Shown piece after piece: positions 1-11,942 of a stretch of 64,000 bases of DNA (position 1 is its first letter; each line of letters opens with the position of its first letter). The translations under genes were made by a program, and so were the position numbers. This DNA is from Owenia fusiformis (Eukaryota; Annelida; Polychaeta; Sabellida; Oweniidae), in NCBI GenBank assembly GCA_903813345.2, contig CAIIXF020000008.1, forward strand, positions 4,661,341 to 4,725,340. Reading direction: 5' to 3'. The notes beneath the pieces were generated by a model. That model saw nothing but the letters and a program-made list of their open reading frames with translations, was not told the origin of the DNA and ran no database searches.

Positions 1-1785
1 CTATAAGCCTCTTACTGACTTTATTGTGTATGAGTCTTTGGTTTATTACTCAGTTTTAAAAATCTTCCCAAAAAGAAAAAATCATCTATCAGAAATCATT
101 TTCAAAACTGATGCAGTTACTCAGGAAGAACAGGAGAACCTTCCTTGGGAAGATACATTTATATTTAGCTTGTTGAATAACTTTCCAATTAGGAGGCATT
201 CAACAAACAAACAAACAAAGTGTGGTTTAAATCTGCTAATTTCAAGGTCATTTTGACACATAATTCATTTGGTCCAGGCTCAAAATTAATAGAAAGTATC
301 AAAAGTCTAATTCCTTGCCAAAGGGAGGGGGGGGGTAGTAATTAATGCTTTGGTAGATTGATAGGGAGGAAAAGGAATGAAAAGTAAACTGTAACGCTAC
401 CCTTCTGTTATATAATGTAACAACAATGTTACACATTAGACATATCTTATCATACCATCGATGGGATATTGTCGTCAGGATGGCGGAGTAGTTGTCATTG
501 TTGTGGCGTCCTTTTTCTTGGCATCTCACTTCCTGTCATCGCGATTCCAAAAAACTGATTAATGGGTACTTCCTTGTAGAAGTGTTACTTTTCAATTTCT
601 GGCTAACTTTTGGAATGACAATTTTGAATTTTGCTTTGACATTGTAATATCAGAAAATCTGGTCATCCGATTTATTTCAATTTTGAAGGAGTGTTCTTGG
701 AACAAGATATACTCGTAGTATCAATTTTTATAGCTGATTACATTTACATTTGGAGTAGTCGTCTTAAATTCTGATAGCCATTTTGCCAAAGCCATTTTGG
801 AAGCACTTCCATTTTTTTTGTCTGTAATTCAAGGAAAACAGATCAATAGATTCAGTTCCAACCACAGGTGTTACATGTACTACTTCAAGAGTTGATTAAC
901 CTTTGGGTGGTCATCTTGAATTCTGGTGGCCATTTAAATGTTTTTTGTTTTTGAACAGCAGTGTATGTGATATGAACTGTTCCATCGTTGGTGATCTCAT
1001 TCACGATGTGGCTTGTTTCAAATTTTACACAGATAAGCGGGAGGTAATCGTGACCAGGGACCCTCTTGTTCAAGTACACCTGGGGCACTTGTACCAAACA
1101 ATCTCTGCAGGCCAGGGGACTAAGTAAACCATCAATACTGTAAGTCAAAATGTCCGTCTGCTCAAGTTTATTTCATCCAATTTCTCTTAAAATTTGGATG
1201 AAATATCTGATTTTCTGAAATTTCTATACAATTTAGAGTATTGTTATTATGCCTTTTTAATTTATTTCTTGCAAAGTTTACTCTTTTATAACATATGGGG
1301 TTTTGAAATAAAGGCATCATGTCATTTTACATCAAGAGCATGGCTTGCACCTAGCTGCAGTTAATATATGACATCATACTCATCATATTGCCTGCACACA
1401 CAAAATATTGTCTTCAATTCAAAGTGACATAAAAACAAAACAAATCACAAAGAAATTAAATGAGTTTAAATGAAATTCAAATATAATTACCATCATCTGA
1501 ATTCACATACCAAAAAATAAATTATTTCTTCAGTTTAATATGAAAACAGCATATCACAGTGAGGATTATTTATGGAAGGTCTATATATTTGTTGTTTAAC
1601 ATTTGGAATGTGCCAGCTTAGCGCAACAAGGGTAAGGGTGTGAAGTGTAAAACCCACTGAGCCACACGATGCATACAGTGTTCATAAACAAGGGTGTAGT
1701 TATGGTAAACAAAGGCACATATGGTCAACAAGAGTTTAGAATAATCAGAATTGCAAGGGCACATTATGACAACAACTATGGTATT
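1..1785. other. AT-rich stretch, no gene seen
   Basis: No reading frame here has coding character and no family was recognised. Two similar phrases around 750-800 and 900-940 (a TCTTRAATTCTG...GCCATTT pattern) suggest an old, weak duplication of a repeat. Near 1600-1780 the sequence begins to drift into the minisatellite that follows. It probably lies downstream of, or inside the 3' part of, the minus-strand reductase gene, whose last exon I could not place. Confidence 0.5.
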
Positions 1786-1793
1786 TTATGACA

Positions 1794-2468
1794 ATGGCAT
1801 ATTATGACAAGCGAAGCGAAAATGATCCATAATGCATTTGCATATTCTGATCAACAAGGGCATATTATAACAAGCAAAGGGAAAATGATCCATAATGCAT
1901 TTGCATATTTTGAGCAACAAGGGCATATTATAACAAGCAAAGGGAAAACGATCCATAATGCACTTGTATTTTAAAATCAACAAGGGCATATTATGACAAG
2001 CAAAGGGAAAATGAACCATAATGCATTTGTATATTCTGATCAACAAGGGCATATTATAACAAACAAAAGGAAAATGACCCATAGTGCATTTGCATATTCT
2101 GATCAACAAGGGCATATTATGACAAGCAAATGGAAAATGATCCATAATGCATTTGCATATTCTGATCAACAAGGGCATATTATGACAAAAAAGGGAAAAT
2201 GATCCATAATGCATTTGTATGCATCAACAAGGGCATATTATGACAAACAAAAGGAAAATGACCCATAGTGCATTTGCATATTCTGATCAACAAGGGCATA
2301 TCATGACAAGCAAATGGAAAATGATCCATAATGCATTTGCATATTCTGATCAACAAGGGCATATTATGACAAAAAAGGGAAAATGATCCATAATGCATTT
2401 GTATATTATGATCAACAAGGGCATATTAGGACAAAAAATGAAAAATGATCCATAATGCATTGGTATAT
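1794..2468. repeat. about 60-bp minisatellite, left block
   Basis: About eleven head-to-tail copies of a unit near 60 bp. Its parts are GGGCATATTATGACAA, then AAAATGATCCATAATGCATT, then TGCATATTCTGATCAACAA. Copies differ by point changes and small indels. The unit stays open in several frames, which produces long but meaningless peptides with MHYGSFS- and NMPLLIRI-type repeats. The array continues at 3332 after an inserted transposon. Confidence 0.9.
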
Positions 2469-3331
2469 CAGAGGTCGCGCTAGCCACGTTTTTTGCGTAT
2501 TTTACGCCTGATTTCTGGGAGAGGATGCAGAAAAATAAGCCCCCTGCGTTTCCTAGGACGCAAACTCAATTATGATACTTAAAATCAAAAGTTTATTGTG
2601 TTGCATCGATGACTTATTAGGATCACTGATCCAAGTATATTTATATCGGCAAATCTGATTGGGTATCATGGCTATCGAAGATTCAGAGGGTTTCCAGTCT
2701 GAAACATGGATTTTGATTGGTTCCGATGTATTCCAGAAAATGCCGAAATCGAAATGGAAGATTAGAACAACAATATTGCAGAAATCCCCAGTGGTGCCCC
2801 ACGAATTGAGACTTGTTTTTCATGATTATCTTAATAATTTCCATTAGAGACCATTATATATCGATCTAAAGTTATACTTCAAGATAATTCTTTTAATGAT
2901 AAATCAATGTTTTTCATCTAAAAGTCGTCAGAATAAGGAGAAATGATAATAAAAAGAAGCAAAAGTTCACGACCTTGACATGACCTTGAAGATCGCAAGG
3001 TGGTAAAATGTGAAAACAAAACTCTTAATATGAGCATTTCCTTCATTCATTTCGGACTATTTTGGTATAAAATTACTGAGGAATTGTGTGAAAAGGACCG
3101 AATGATAGATATTCATCGGGAGGATGCATCGAATTACAATATTATGTCATTTTTATCCCGTTTTAGTGTAAGCACTTTATTATCGCCCAGTTTATTTTCA
3201 CTTTCACAATATTTTTCTTGAATTTTTCTGAAGAAATATGAGGGACACAAAAAAATTTAGACGTGACTCAAATTTTTCAAATAAGTTGCGTCCCTGGGAC
3301 TCAGAAATTTAAATGGCTAACGCGAACACTG
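2469..3331. mobile_element. non-autonomous DNA transposon inside the minisatellite
   Basis: The 863-bp insert splits one minisatellite unit. Its ends are imperfect inverted repeats: the left end begins CAGAGGTCGCGCTAGCCA, and the right end read on the other strand begins CAGTGTTCGCGTTAGCCA. Comparison with uninterrupted units suggests a short TATAT target duplication, although the surrounding TATATTAT makes its exact length uncertain. No transposase frame is present. The superfamily is not certain; a CAG-type end with a 5-bp duplication is not diagnostic. Confidence 0.7.
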
Positions 3332-3492
3332 TATATTATGATCAACAAGGGCATATTATGACAAAAAGGAAAAATGATCCATAATGCATTTGTATATTAT
3401 GATCAACAAGGGCATATTATGACAAGAAAAGGGAAAATGATCCATAATGCATTTGTATATTATGAGCAACAAGGGCATAAAATGACAAGGTA
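3332..3492. repeat. about 60-bp minisatellite, right block
   Basis: Two and a half more copies of the unit found at 1794-2468, starting mid-unit exactly where the inserted transposon ends. This shows the array is older than the insertion. Confidence 0.85.
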
Positions 3493-5370
3493 ATGGTAAA
3501 TGTTTTTTGGGGAGGGGGTCCATTCTCGTTCACTTGGCTTCTGTGAATGCAGTGAAGACCAGACCGTGCAGGGGTCAGTACTAATTCATAATTTTACATG
3601 ACCTGGCTGGGTCAAGTATTTTTTCCCATGGAATTTTTTCATCTACAATCTGGCAAGAAAAAGTTTTTTCTTAGCCTAACTCAACTCAAATAAAACTGTT
3701 GGCATCCAAATTCCAATCTTATATCACGTCAGATTCAATTAATGCTGTAACTCATTCTGAATGAAAACATCACCAATGTAACTTTACTAATATTTATCAA
3801 TTCGTGTCAGTGTTGAAATTTAGACTAACCTAATAAAAACAGAGTCAAGGAATTTGATGAATTTTATACTCCATGTTTGGAGATAAGAAAGAAATTACAC
3901 TCTGCTTGGCACAAGATTCAAGTTCAGGTCTGGAGAATTTAGCAGATATATGAAAATGATCAATTATGGTAAACATGTGGATGTTTTCAAGGTCTTCAGG
4001 ATCAATGAATAGGATTCATTTTTATCAGATTAGACAAAAAATAAGGTTCGGGATAAATTTCTAAAAATTGTTACAGTTTTATATTATATTTTACATTCAG
4101 AATTCCTTGACTGACAAATTGACTTTTTGTTCATTAGATGTTTTGACTTTAATCATCTTTAATTCTAATAAAGGTAAAATAATTAATTTTTCCATTTTAA
4201 TTTTGGACATTTCTGCATCTTAAATCTTCAATTACTTTTATATTTCATCAGATTTCTTGGATCATTTTCTGACATGAGCTCATGAGTTAATGAGCTCATT
4301 AACATTTTTGAGGCTTTTTGAAGATTGCTTCCTCATTTCAACCTGTACCAGTGTACCACACTTGCTGCCGTTTTCTTCTATCTTCATACAGTTTTTCAGA
4401 CTTGGGTATTTTATGCTCTATGTCCTGTTCCAGATACATCTGACACATTTCAAACAAAAATTTCTAACTATTTTTAAATTCTATCATGGGACCTAACCCG
4501 GATCTTGGCCCATTATTTTATATCCTGTTAAAATGTGAGTTAAACAAACTGTAGTTTCAGTTGTCAATTCCGTCTGCTTAAAATACAACTCGAGCCACAT
4601 CTATTTTAGATTATTTCTCCGTTAAATTTGAATAAAGTACCCATTTTTCTTGCATTTCTATACAATTTGGCATTTAGACTACATGCCTGCTTGCTTCATT
4701 CCTTGCTATTATCATTACTTTTTAGTTTAATTCACAATTAAAAATATGATTTTCAAAATATTTTTCCAAGTTTCTACTCCCTAATCAACATGTCAAGGGA
4801 CCTACATTTATACAAAAATGCTTTCCTTGACTAAAAAACAACAATTAGGAGAAAGATAAAAACAAAATTGAGTAAAAAATAATTACACATATCAATCTCT
4901 GAGTTGTATCACAATAGTGAAAAACTCGATGAACAGAAATGAGAGAAAATGAGTAATAAAAAATCCATAACGAGTGTGAAATATCTAAGATCCAAATTCA
5001 GTTTTATCAACATTTCTTCACCAGATTCCAGTGTTGAATTTAGACTGTCTCCAAGGAATATAAATAAGTCACCTCCCGTTTGTATAACCTCAAGTTAGTT
5101 TACAATAATTCAGCTTGCTTTAAAATGTTGACAGCTCCAAACTAAGAGCATGTTGTATTTTTATACAAAAGTGACATCTTTCATTAGATACACAAACCTT
5201 TTTTTCAAAATTTGAGTTTATTTTTATTTCCCTTTAATCGCAGTATGCTACTCACTGCTGACATCTTTAGAATATTTCAAAATTGGTAACACAAAGGATA
5301 CTCTAAAATACAAGCAAAGAATCTGTGTTTAAATAGTAGGCTTTTATGTTTAAAAGCAGGCCCGTAAGAC
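3493..5370. other. no gene seen
   Basis: AT-rich sequence with frequent stops in all frames. I see no splice-bounded coding segment, no clear tandem repeat and no terminal inverted repeat. There is a short palindromic run of GAGCTCAT motifs near 4274-4303. Confidence 0.4.
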
Positions 5371-7792
5371 ACTTTTCTCCAAGGGGGGTGCGGTTTTTAG
5401 CTTTCTAAAGAGAATATAAAATTGTCATTTTTTTGCCGCGTAAATCAAATCGCGTAAGACAGAGGGGGGGGGGGGGGGGTCAGTTACTCCCTATTAGGGC
5501 CGTGCCATTCGACCGGAATCGGTCCGAACCGCGGACTTTTGTTAAAATACCGGAATTCGGAATTTTAATATCATGTTCCGAAGGGTTTCGGAACAATATC
5601 GGACCCTTACCTTAGTACTTGCTTTGAATCGTTAATATCCGTGACCATTGTTCCTCCAGTGATGTTTTCCTTCAAACTACATCCAATTTGCATGTGTATT
5701 ACTCGCATAAACAAAATAAATAGCGGAGAAATCAACAGAAAGCATCGATGTTGCATTCTGGGACCCAATCCTCCTTGGGTTTCACAGTTTTTCAATTTCG
5801 TTGATTTCGTTTCAAAACTTTTTCAATTACGCATGCGCATTATGGTCAGAGCAGCCGGAAGTGAAAACAAGTAGAAAAAAGATCGAATTTTCTCTCTTTT
5901 TACAGATTTTAGAGTCTATTTCTTTCGTAAAAACATTCAAACTTGCTTGACAGGAAAGGTAAGTGTTAACCTGACAAACTTGGACGACGATATCGTCATG
6001 ATCGCCGTCGAACTCACTCATACATAATTATTTTCATTTGTGAACCAAAAGGGGTTCCGAAAGTTCCGATTCCGTGAGACCAAGTTCCGGTTCCGATTCC
6101 GAACCGTCCGAACCGGTTCCGGCACAGCCCTACTCCCTATATTGGTTTGGAATTAACAAATGCATGCACCTTCCAAACGTTCCAATTGTTTTGTGGGGGG
6201 TGTGAGGAGTGGTCCATTCCCCCTAGAAAATTTTACAGTTTTGAGATGCTATTTGGTGCTTTCTGGGCACTTTCAAAGTGTTAGTTTCTAAGTAGTACGC
6301 CACCACCACGGGAATAAGAGTTGAGTGAATAAAAAACCGAGTAATCAGGGGGGTCTGGGGGGGTTTTCCCCCAGGAAAATTTTGAAATTTGGTTGTATTT
6401 GGAGAGACTTTGCAACCATCTGGTACGCCTGTGCGTTAAGAGTCAATAAGAAAAATGTGAATCTTTTCAAATTCTTTTGGAGGTGTCAAAGAGGATGAGA
6501 GGGTGAAGTGGGGTGGGGTGCCAGTAGGGGAGCAAGGGGTTGTCCTCTAGAAACATTGACCATATCAAGGTGCTATTTGATGATGTCTGGGCACTTAAAA
6601 AATGTCTGAGACAATACGTGAAATTCAGGATATTTTCTTTTGTTTTGTGGGGGATGTGAGGGTTGGCTAACTCTCCTAGAAAATTTTACAATTTAAAGAT
6701 GATATTTGGTGCTTCTGGGCACTTTTAAAGTGTATTAGTCAATAAAAACATTGAAAAACAATCACAATTTTTTTAAAATTTTGGGGGTGTCAAAGGGGGG
6801 GTGGGGTGCCAGAGGGGGAGGTGGGGCTGGGGTGCCAGAGGGGGAGCAAGTGTTTGTCCCCCATATCAAAATTTACAACATCAATGTGCTATTCGATGAA
6901 GTTTGGGCACTTTAAAAGTGTCTGTGCCTAAAAGTGCATATTTCCCAAGAAAATTTTACAATTTTAAGATGCTATTTGGTGCTTTCTGGGCATTTTCAAA
7001 GGGTATGAGTCAATAAAAAAATTTGAAAAATCTCAATTTTTTGGGGGGGTAGGGTGTTAAGGGAGGGGGCTGCCAGAGGGGGAGATGGAGTGGGGTTGCC
7101 AGAGGGCGGTTAAGTGTTAGTCTTCCAGAATCATAAACTTTATCAAGAAGCTATTTGATGATGTCTGGGCAATTTAAAAGTGTCTGAGACAATACATAAA
7201 ACAAATTCAGAACTTTTCCATTGTTTTGTTTGGGGTTTGAGGGGTGGCCCACTCCCCCTAGAAAATTTTTCAATTTTACGACGCTATTTGGTGCTTTCTG
7301 GGCACTTTCAAAGTGTATGAGTCAATTAAAGAATTTGAGAAAATCACAATTTTTTTTTTAGGGGGGGGGTCAAGGGGGGGGGGGGGGGGCGCCAGAGGAG
7401 GGGGGGTTATGCAAGTGCAAGATGCAAGAAGGGGAGTAAGTCCCCCAGAAACACTAACTAAATCAAGGAGCTATTTGATGATATCTGGGCACTTTAAAAG
7501 TGTCTGAGAGAAAACTCTAAAATAAATTTAGAACATTTCCATTGTTTTGTGGGGGGTGTGAGGGGTGGCCAATACCCCTAGAAAATTTTACAATTTTAAG
7601 ATGCTATTTGGTGCTTTCTGGGTACTTTCTAAGTGTATGAGTCAATGAAAAAAAATTACAAAAAAAATATTTTTCAAAAAAAAAAAATTTTTCAAATTTT
7701 TTTTTTTCAAATTTATTTTGGGGGTTGACAAAGGGGGGTGCGGTCGCACCCATCGCACCCCCCCCATCTGACGGCCCTGAAAAGGTACTGCA
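5371..7792. repeat. G-rich long-unit tandem repeat
   Basis: Two alternating sub-units recur at about 270-320-bp spacing. One contains GATGCTATTTGGTGCTTTCT and the other contains AGCTATTTGATGATGTCTGG, each followed by GGGCACTTT and a poly-G stretch. Copies are visible near 6225, 6542, 6678, 6860, 6951, 7130, 7259, 7448 and 7577. The edges carry GGCCCGTAAGACAC on the left and ACGGCCCTGA on the right, so the whole block may be one repeat with expanded internal units. Frames through it are not genes. Confidence 0.75.
5495..6132. mobile_element. hAT-type MITE
   Basis: A 638-bp element starting TAGGGCCGTGCC and ending GGCACAGCCCTA, that is, imperfect terminal inverted repeats. Further inside, both ends carry multiple CCGGAATCGG / GGTTCCGATTCC-like subterminal motifs. 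It is flanked by a perfect 8-bp direct duplication, CTCCCTAT at 5487-5494 and 6133-6140. An 8-bp duplication with this end type is characteristic of hAT transposons. There is no transposase, so it is non-autonomous. It is nested inside the G-rich repeat. Confidence 0.85.
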
Positions 7793-8343
7793 ATTATAGA
7801 AATCCTAACCCCAAGTTGTATTTAGTCTTACCCTACTGATACCAGAATCATGTACAGGGGTTTCATTAGTTGCAGACAACAAGCGATTTTCACCGGTTGT
7901 TTTTACAAGATCACCTGTTGTTTTTAGGGACTTTTTAACTTTTCAATGTTAAATTTATGATTTCCATTAATTTTGCCTGTTGTTTTCATTTATTTAGCCT
8001 GTTGTTCTCATGAAACCCCTGATGTATATAATCTATCTGGGGGAGGGGGGGGGGCTTTGAATCTAGGTATGTTGGATGGCTTTACAGAATGACCCTGAAC
8101 CATATTTAAGATCTGCTGTCCTACACATATCCATCTATTTGCCCTCAATTCATAAGATGACAATAAGGAGCATGGGTTTTCAGGAGAACCCATGTAAAGA
8201 ACCATTTCACAGCAATATATCCCTGGGAATATATCCAAAGTACGTGACAAGGTAAGCTCATACTAGATGTTAATGCCCTGGGGTTATAGAAACAACATAA
8301 CGCAACCAATCAGAATGTACCATTGACATAGAGTTACTAATAA
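7793..8343. other. no gene seen
   Basis: Searched for the missing terminal exon of the reductase gene, which should encode about 30 residues and begin with one base completing a split codon after position 8593. I did not find a convincing candidate. A short CCTGTTGTTTT repeat occurs at 7890-8010 and a poly-G run at 8040-8054. Confidence 0.4.
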
Positions 8344-8592
8344 TCTGAAATACTGTACACTGGACCAACTTCCTGGTAAATAGCAGCAGTACTTGACCAA
8401 TCAACAAGCTTCATTCACATAGAGTGACTAATAGTCTAAAATACTGTACACTGGACTTACTCCTAGTAAATCACAGCAGTACTAGAACATGTGGTATGAG
8501 AAGCAATAAAAGATGTTTCTGATCTTGACCAATCAACAAGCTTCATTCACATACAGTGACAAATAGTCTAAAATACTGTACAGTGTACTTAC
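8344..8592. repeat. tandem copies of an exon-intron boundary
   Basis: The intron just downstream of the last recognised reductase exon, together with the 3' edge of that exon, has been duplicated. Two decayed copies (8344-8434 and 8435-8567) share AATACTGTACACTGGAC, a CAGTACT-type exon edge and the motif TTGACCAATCAACAAGCTTC with the true boundary at 8568-8620. The middle copy keeps a GTAAG donor in the right place on the minus strand. The left copy has lost it. Confidence 0.7.
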
Positions 8593-8762
8593 TTTCTGGC
8601 AAACCAGGGAAAGTACTGGAAGAGGTAGATAAATAGCAGGACAGGATGTGTAGAGATCCACACCTCATCTAATTTATTTGCCATGGCGATGGCCATCAGT
8701 TCAGCGCACCTTGCTGTCGTCATCCTATTTTCGGTAGATGGATCCATGTCTTGACCAAACTC
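8593..8762 (-). CDS. DHRS7: DHRS7-like reductase, exon 6
   Basis: A 170-nt exon read on the minus strand, acceptor CCAG at 8766-8763 and donor GTAAGT at 8592. It enters in phase 0 and leaves with two bases of a split codon. It encodes residues 250-305 of the model, including [19 protein letters not shown] and [12 protein letters not shown], which correspond to the conserved MTTSRC...MANDLKEVWIS region of DHRS7. The stretch [13 protein letters not shown] is hydrophobic, matching the C-terminal membrane-associated segment of the family. About 30 more residues would be expected from one further exon, which I could not identify. Exons upstream are the four alternative versions at 11043-12515. Confidence 0.85.
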
Positions 8763-9067
8763 CTGGTAAAAAATTAATAATTATTGAACCATATTAAATA
8801 TTGATCAAGAAACATGTATACATTATTCATCTATGATATATTTAATTGAACTTGGCTCATTATTTTTCTACAATAATTTTTTTTTTGTCTTTAAAAAAAT
8901 TGAAAATAATATTTAAGAACCTATTTGATGTTTCTCATTGAAAATAGTGAAATCAATTATTTTTATTATTTTAATCTTCAGAACATAATAAAGAATAAAT
9001 TCACAAAGTTCTATAATTTTCATAACCTATAAATAAATGTAGTAAATGTCATGCAATGAAATAAGAA

Positions 9068-10718
9068 ACAAGAACACAAATGTGTACAAAATGTCCCCAC
9101 CTATGGGTGATCCCGTCAAATGGTTATCCTAAAAATGAGTAGACAAGACTTTACCGACACAATTTGAGGACGGAAAATCCAAAATGGCCACCTTAAAATT
9201 TACCCAGAATGCCAAAAAATTAGTCAGTTCTAGATTTTCATACTAAAACCCACCCCTGAAAATTTGAAATTGATCCGTCACACAGTTAACCAGAAAACAT
9301 GTAAACAAGACTTTAAAGACAAGATTTTAGGACAGAAAATCCAAAATGGCTGCCTTGACATTTATCCAGAATGCCAAAAAACTAATCTTCATACTAAGAA
9401 TCATCCCTGAAAATTTGAAATTGATCTACCAAACAGTTCACCTGGAAATGTGTAGACAAGACTTTACAAACAAGATTTTAGGACAGAAAATCCAAAATGG
9501 CTGCCTTGACATTTACCCAGAATGCCTAAAAACTAATCAGATCTAGATTTTCATACTAAGAAACATCCCTGAAAATTTGAAATTGATCTACCAAACGGTT
9601 CACCTAAAAACGCGTAGACAAGACTTTACGGGCAAGATTTTAAGGCGGAAAATCCAAAATGGCTGCCTTGAAATTTATCCAGAATGCCAAAAAACTAATC
9701 AGATCTAGATTTTAGTACTGAGAATCATCCCTGAAAATTTCAAATTGATCTACCAAAAGGTTCACCTGGAAATGCGTAGACATAGACAAGACTTTACAGA
9801 CAATATTTTAAGACGGAAAATCCAAAATGGCTGCCTGGACATTTACCCAGAATGCTAAAAACTAATCAGATCTAGATTTTCATACTGAGAATCATCCCTG
9901 AAAATTTGAAATTGATCTACCAAACGGTTCACCTGAAAATGCGTAGACAAGATTTTAAAGACAAGATTTTAGGACGGAAAATCCAAAATGGCTGCCTTGA
10001 CATTTACCCAGAATGCCCAAAAACTAATCAGATCTAGCTTTTCATACTAAAAATCATCCCTGAAAATTTGAAATTGATCTACCAAACGGTTCACCTGAAA
10101 ATGCGTAGACAAGACTTTACAGACAAGATTTTAGGACGGAAAAATCCAAAATGGCCGACAATAAAAAAGTGATTATGAGTTTTTGCTGATTTCTTTTTAC
10201 AAAATTATCACATATAACTACTGTTAACAATAACATAGGCTTTTACAACAAAGTACACCTGAAATTATTTTTTATAAAGCTACTAAATAGTTAAAGTATG
10301 AAAACTGAAAAACACCATTCAATATGATACAAAGTATTATCCTGCGCTAACTTTTCTTAAAACATTCAAAATGGCTGGCATGACTGAGCTAACAGGTCCA
10401 AAACCTAATCAGATCTAGAATGAAGTGAGCTGAACAAGATGTTAAAGTTTTAAAAGCAACTGTGAAGCCGTTTTTCTTAAAGTTTGCAGACAAGGATTTT
10501 AGCATTTGACTTCAAAATGGCCGACAGGAAGTAGGTATCGATTTTTTTTCATCCACATCTGTATGCACTCATAAGTTATCCCTGAAAATTTGAAGGTGAT
10601 ATCTGTAGCGGTTTTGAAGAAAACTGCCGGACGTACGGACGGACAGACGGACAGACAGACAGACGGACGCGCCTAGGCCGACAATATGGCCCCACACTAT
10701 GTGGTGGGGACATAAAAA
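9068..10718 (-). mobile_element. repeat family A, copy 1 (165-bp core units)
   Basis: About seven tandem units of about 165 bp, each with AAAATCCAAAATGGCTGCC, AATTTGAAATTGATCTACC and CGTAGACAAGACTTTA. The array is followed by a GGACGGACAGAC simple repeat and closed by a hairpin, CCCCACACTATGTGGTGGGG. The two ends share ATGTCCCCACC in inverted orientation. Copies 2 and 3 lie at 32071 and 38065 in the opposite orientation. The layout, a tandem core between conserved ends, resembles the pearl-type repeats described in molluscs. That link is inference. Confidence 0.8.
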
Positions 10719-10838
10719 AGGATTAAGTTTAGGATGAGATAAATATACATCACTTATACTACATTACTATAGCAAAACATTGTGATAGAGTATAGGATAA
10801 CAGACATTGTACAGCTATACAATGATGAATCAAGACAG

Positions 10839-11030
10839 GCCCATAGCCAGGGAGAGGGTCGGGGGAGGGGGGGGGGGGGGGTGTTCAAGCCCTGGCTAAA
10901 ATTCTTTCAAAATCATGCAGTTTTTCACCATTTTGTGCATTTTTCAGGTGATTTTAGGCCAATATTGTCAAAGAACCCTCCTGGAAATTTTTAAAAGCTG
11001 AACCCCCTTGGCAAAAGCTGGTTATGGTAG
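10839..11030 (+). repeat. G-rich dispersed repeat E
   Basis: A repeat of about 190 bp beginning GGCCCATAGCCAGGG, with a poly-G run, then TTTCAAAATCATGCAGTTTTT and AACCCCCTTGGC. Related copies occur at 14879, 23671 and 27244, in both orientations. No coding content. Confidence 0.7.
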
Positions 11031-11042
11031 GAAAAAATATAC

Positions 11043-11162
11043 CTCAGTAGTTGTCTCAGTAAATGCTCGTTGGAGCCCAGAAGAGAAGACAAAACCTGGA
11101 CATGCGAGGGTCACATCAAGGTTGTGATCAGCACCCTCTATCCTCAAAGTTTCAAAGATGCC
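11043..11162 (-). CDS. DHRS7: DHRS7-like reductase, alternative exon 5 version D
   Basis: A 120-nt exon on the minus strand, acceptor CTAG at 11166-11163, donor GTATAT at 11042. It starts and ends in phase 0 and gives 40 residues. The conserved first half reads GIFETLRIEGADHNLDVTLA and is followed by CPGFVFS, the SDR PG motif. Here the usual CPGPV is CPGFV and the second residue is I instead of Y, so this version is the most diverged at those sites. The second half (SGLQRAFTETTTE) differs from the other versions. It is the last of four tandem versions in transcript order and is separated from version C by 155 nt. It could be a decaying copy, but nothing disrupts it. Confidence 0.8.
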
Positions 11163-11317
11163 CTAGAGTTAGTAATGAAAGGATAAGTGCCCTTTCTAAA
11201 GGTTAGAACACATTGCAAGGCAGTAGGAAAAGAAAAGTTGATAGGGCAGGGCACTCGTGTAGGAAACCTAGACAAGCAAAACATGAAAATAAAAAAGACA
11301 TGGGTGATGGGAAATAC

Positions 11318-11437
11318 CTTATCCTGATATTCCGTGAATGCACGAAGTCTTGCGTCAGAGTAAACAGGGCCAGGGCATGCCATTGTTATGTCAAGATTCA
11401 ATTCAGCGCCCTCTATACGTAATGCATCGAAATACCC
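11318..11437 (-). CDS. DHRS7: DHRS7-like reductase, alternative exon 5 version C
   Basis: A 120-nt exon on the minus strand with acceptor CTAG at 11441-11438 and donor GTATTT at 11317, phase 0 at both ends. Its 40 residues open GYFDALRIEGAELNLDITMA, then CPGPVYS, then a version-specific tail DARLRAFTEYQDK. The first half aligns to the GFFNGLR...ICPGPV region of vertebrate DHRS7. That places the variable tail in the segment after the PG motif that lines the substrate pocket in classical SDRs. Separated from version B by 381 nt. Confidence 0.85.
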
Positions 11438-11818
11438 CTAGATTATGAAACACAAAATGAACATGGACACACACATGTATAGGAATAAAAGGATAGGTAT
11501 CTGAAACTAGGACAGGGCAAGTGGGATGAGCAAAAGGGGAAAAGGGAACGAGGAAGGTTACAATGTCAAATTAGTCATGCTTTCAAATGTAAAGAAGTGG
11601 AATTAGCAAAGAACATTATAAGGGTGGTGAGTTGAAAAATGAAAATAAACTGATGAGTTTTGAAAGAAAAATGGTATGAAAAATTGAAAACATGACCAGA
11701 ATAACAAAGGTTTATTTTTGATATCCTAGGAGGAGACTTGATTAGGGAGATAATGAGATTCCCAAATGGAGATGGGTAGACTCCATGAGGGAGATAAGGA
11801 GATCCCTCATACATCTAC

Positions 11819-11938
11819 CTTATTAGCCTCATCTGTGAAAGCAACTTTTGTATTGTTTGAAAACACTGGGCCTGGACAAATCATTGAGATGTCAAGATTA
11901 CGATCAGCACCCTCTATCCGTAATGTTTCAAAATAACC
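11819..11938 (-). CDS. DHRS7: DHRS7-like reductase, alternative exon 5 version B
   Basis: A 120-nt exon on the minus strand with acceptor AAAG at 11942-11939 and donor GTAGAT at 11818, phase 0 at both ends. Its residues open GYFETLRIEGADRNLDISMI, followed by CPGPVFS and the tail NNTKVAFTDEANK. It shares length, phase and the conserved half with the other three versions but differs at the third-codon level, so it is not a recent copy. Separated from version A by 457 nt, which includes a long G run at 12282-12327. Confidence 0.85.
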
Positions 11939-11942
11939 CTTT

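Noticed and set aside
1786-2398. Minus-strand frames with MHYGSFS/NMPLLIRI repeats
   Set aside because: Direct translation of the 60-bp minisatellite; the unit length keeps a frame open and copies differ by indels.
8008-8250. Minus-strand frame as the missing last exon of the reductase
   Set aside because: No similarity to the lysine-rich DHRS7 C-terminus, and no acceptor in the needed phase.
9068-10718. Regular repeats considered as a CRISPR-like array
   Set aside because: Units are about 165 bp and diverge along their whole length with no spacer structure, and the genome is clearly eukaryotic.
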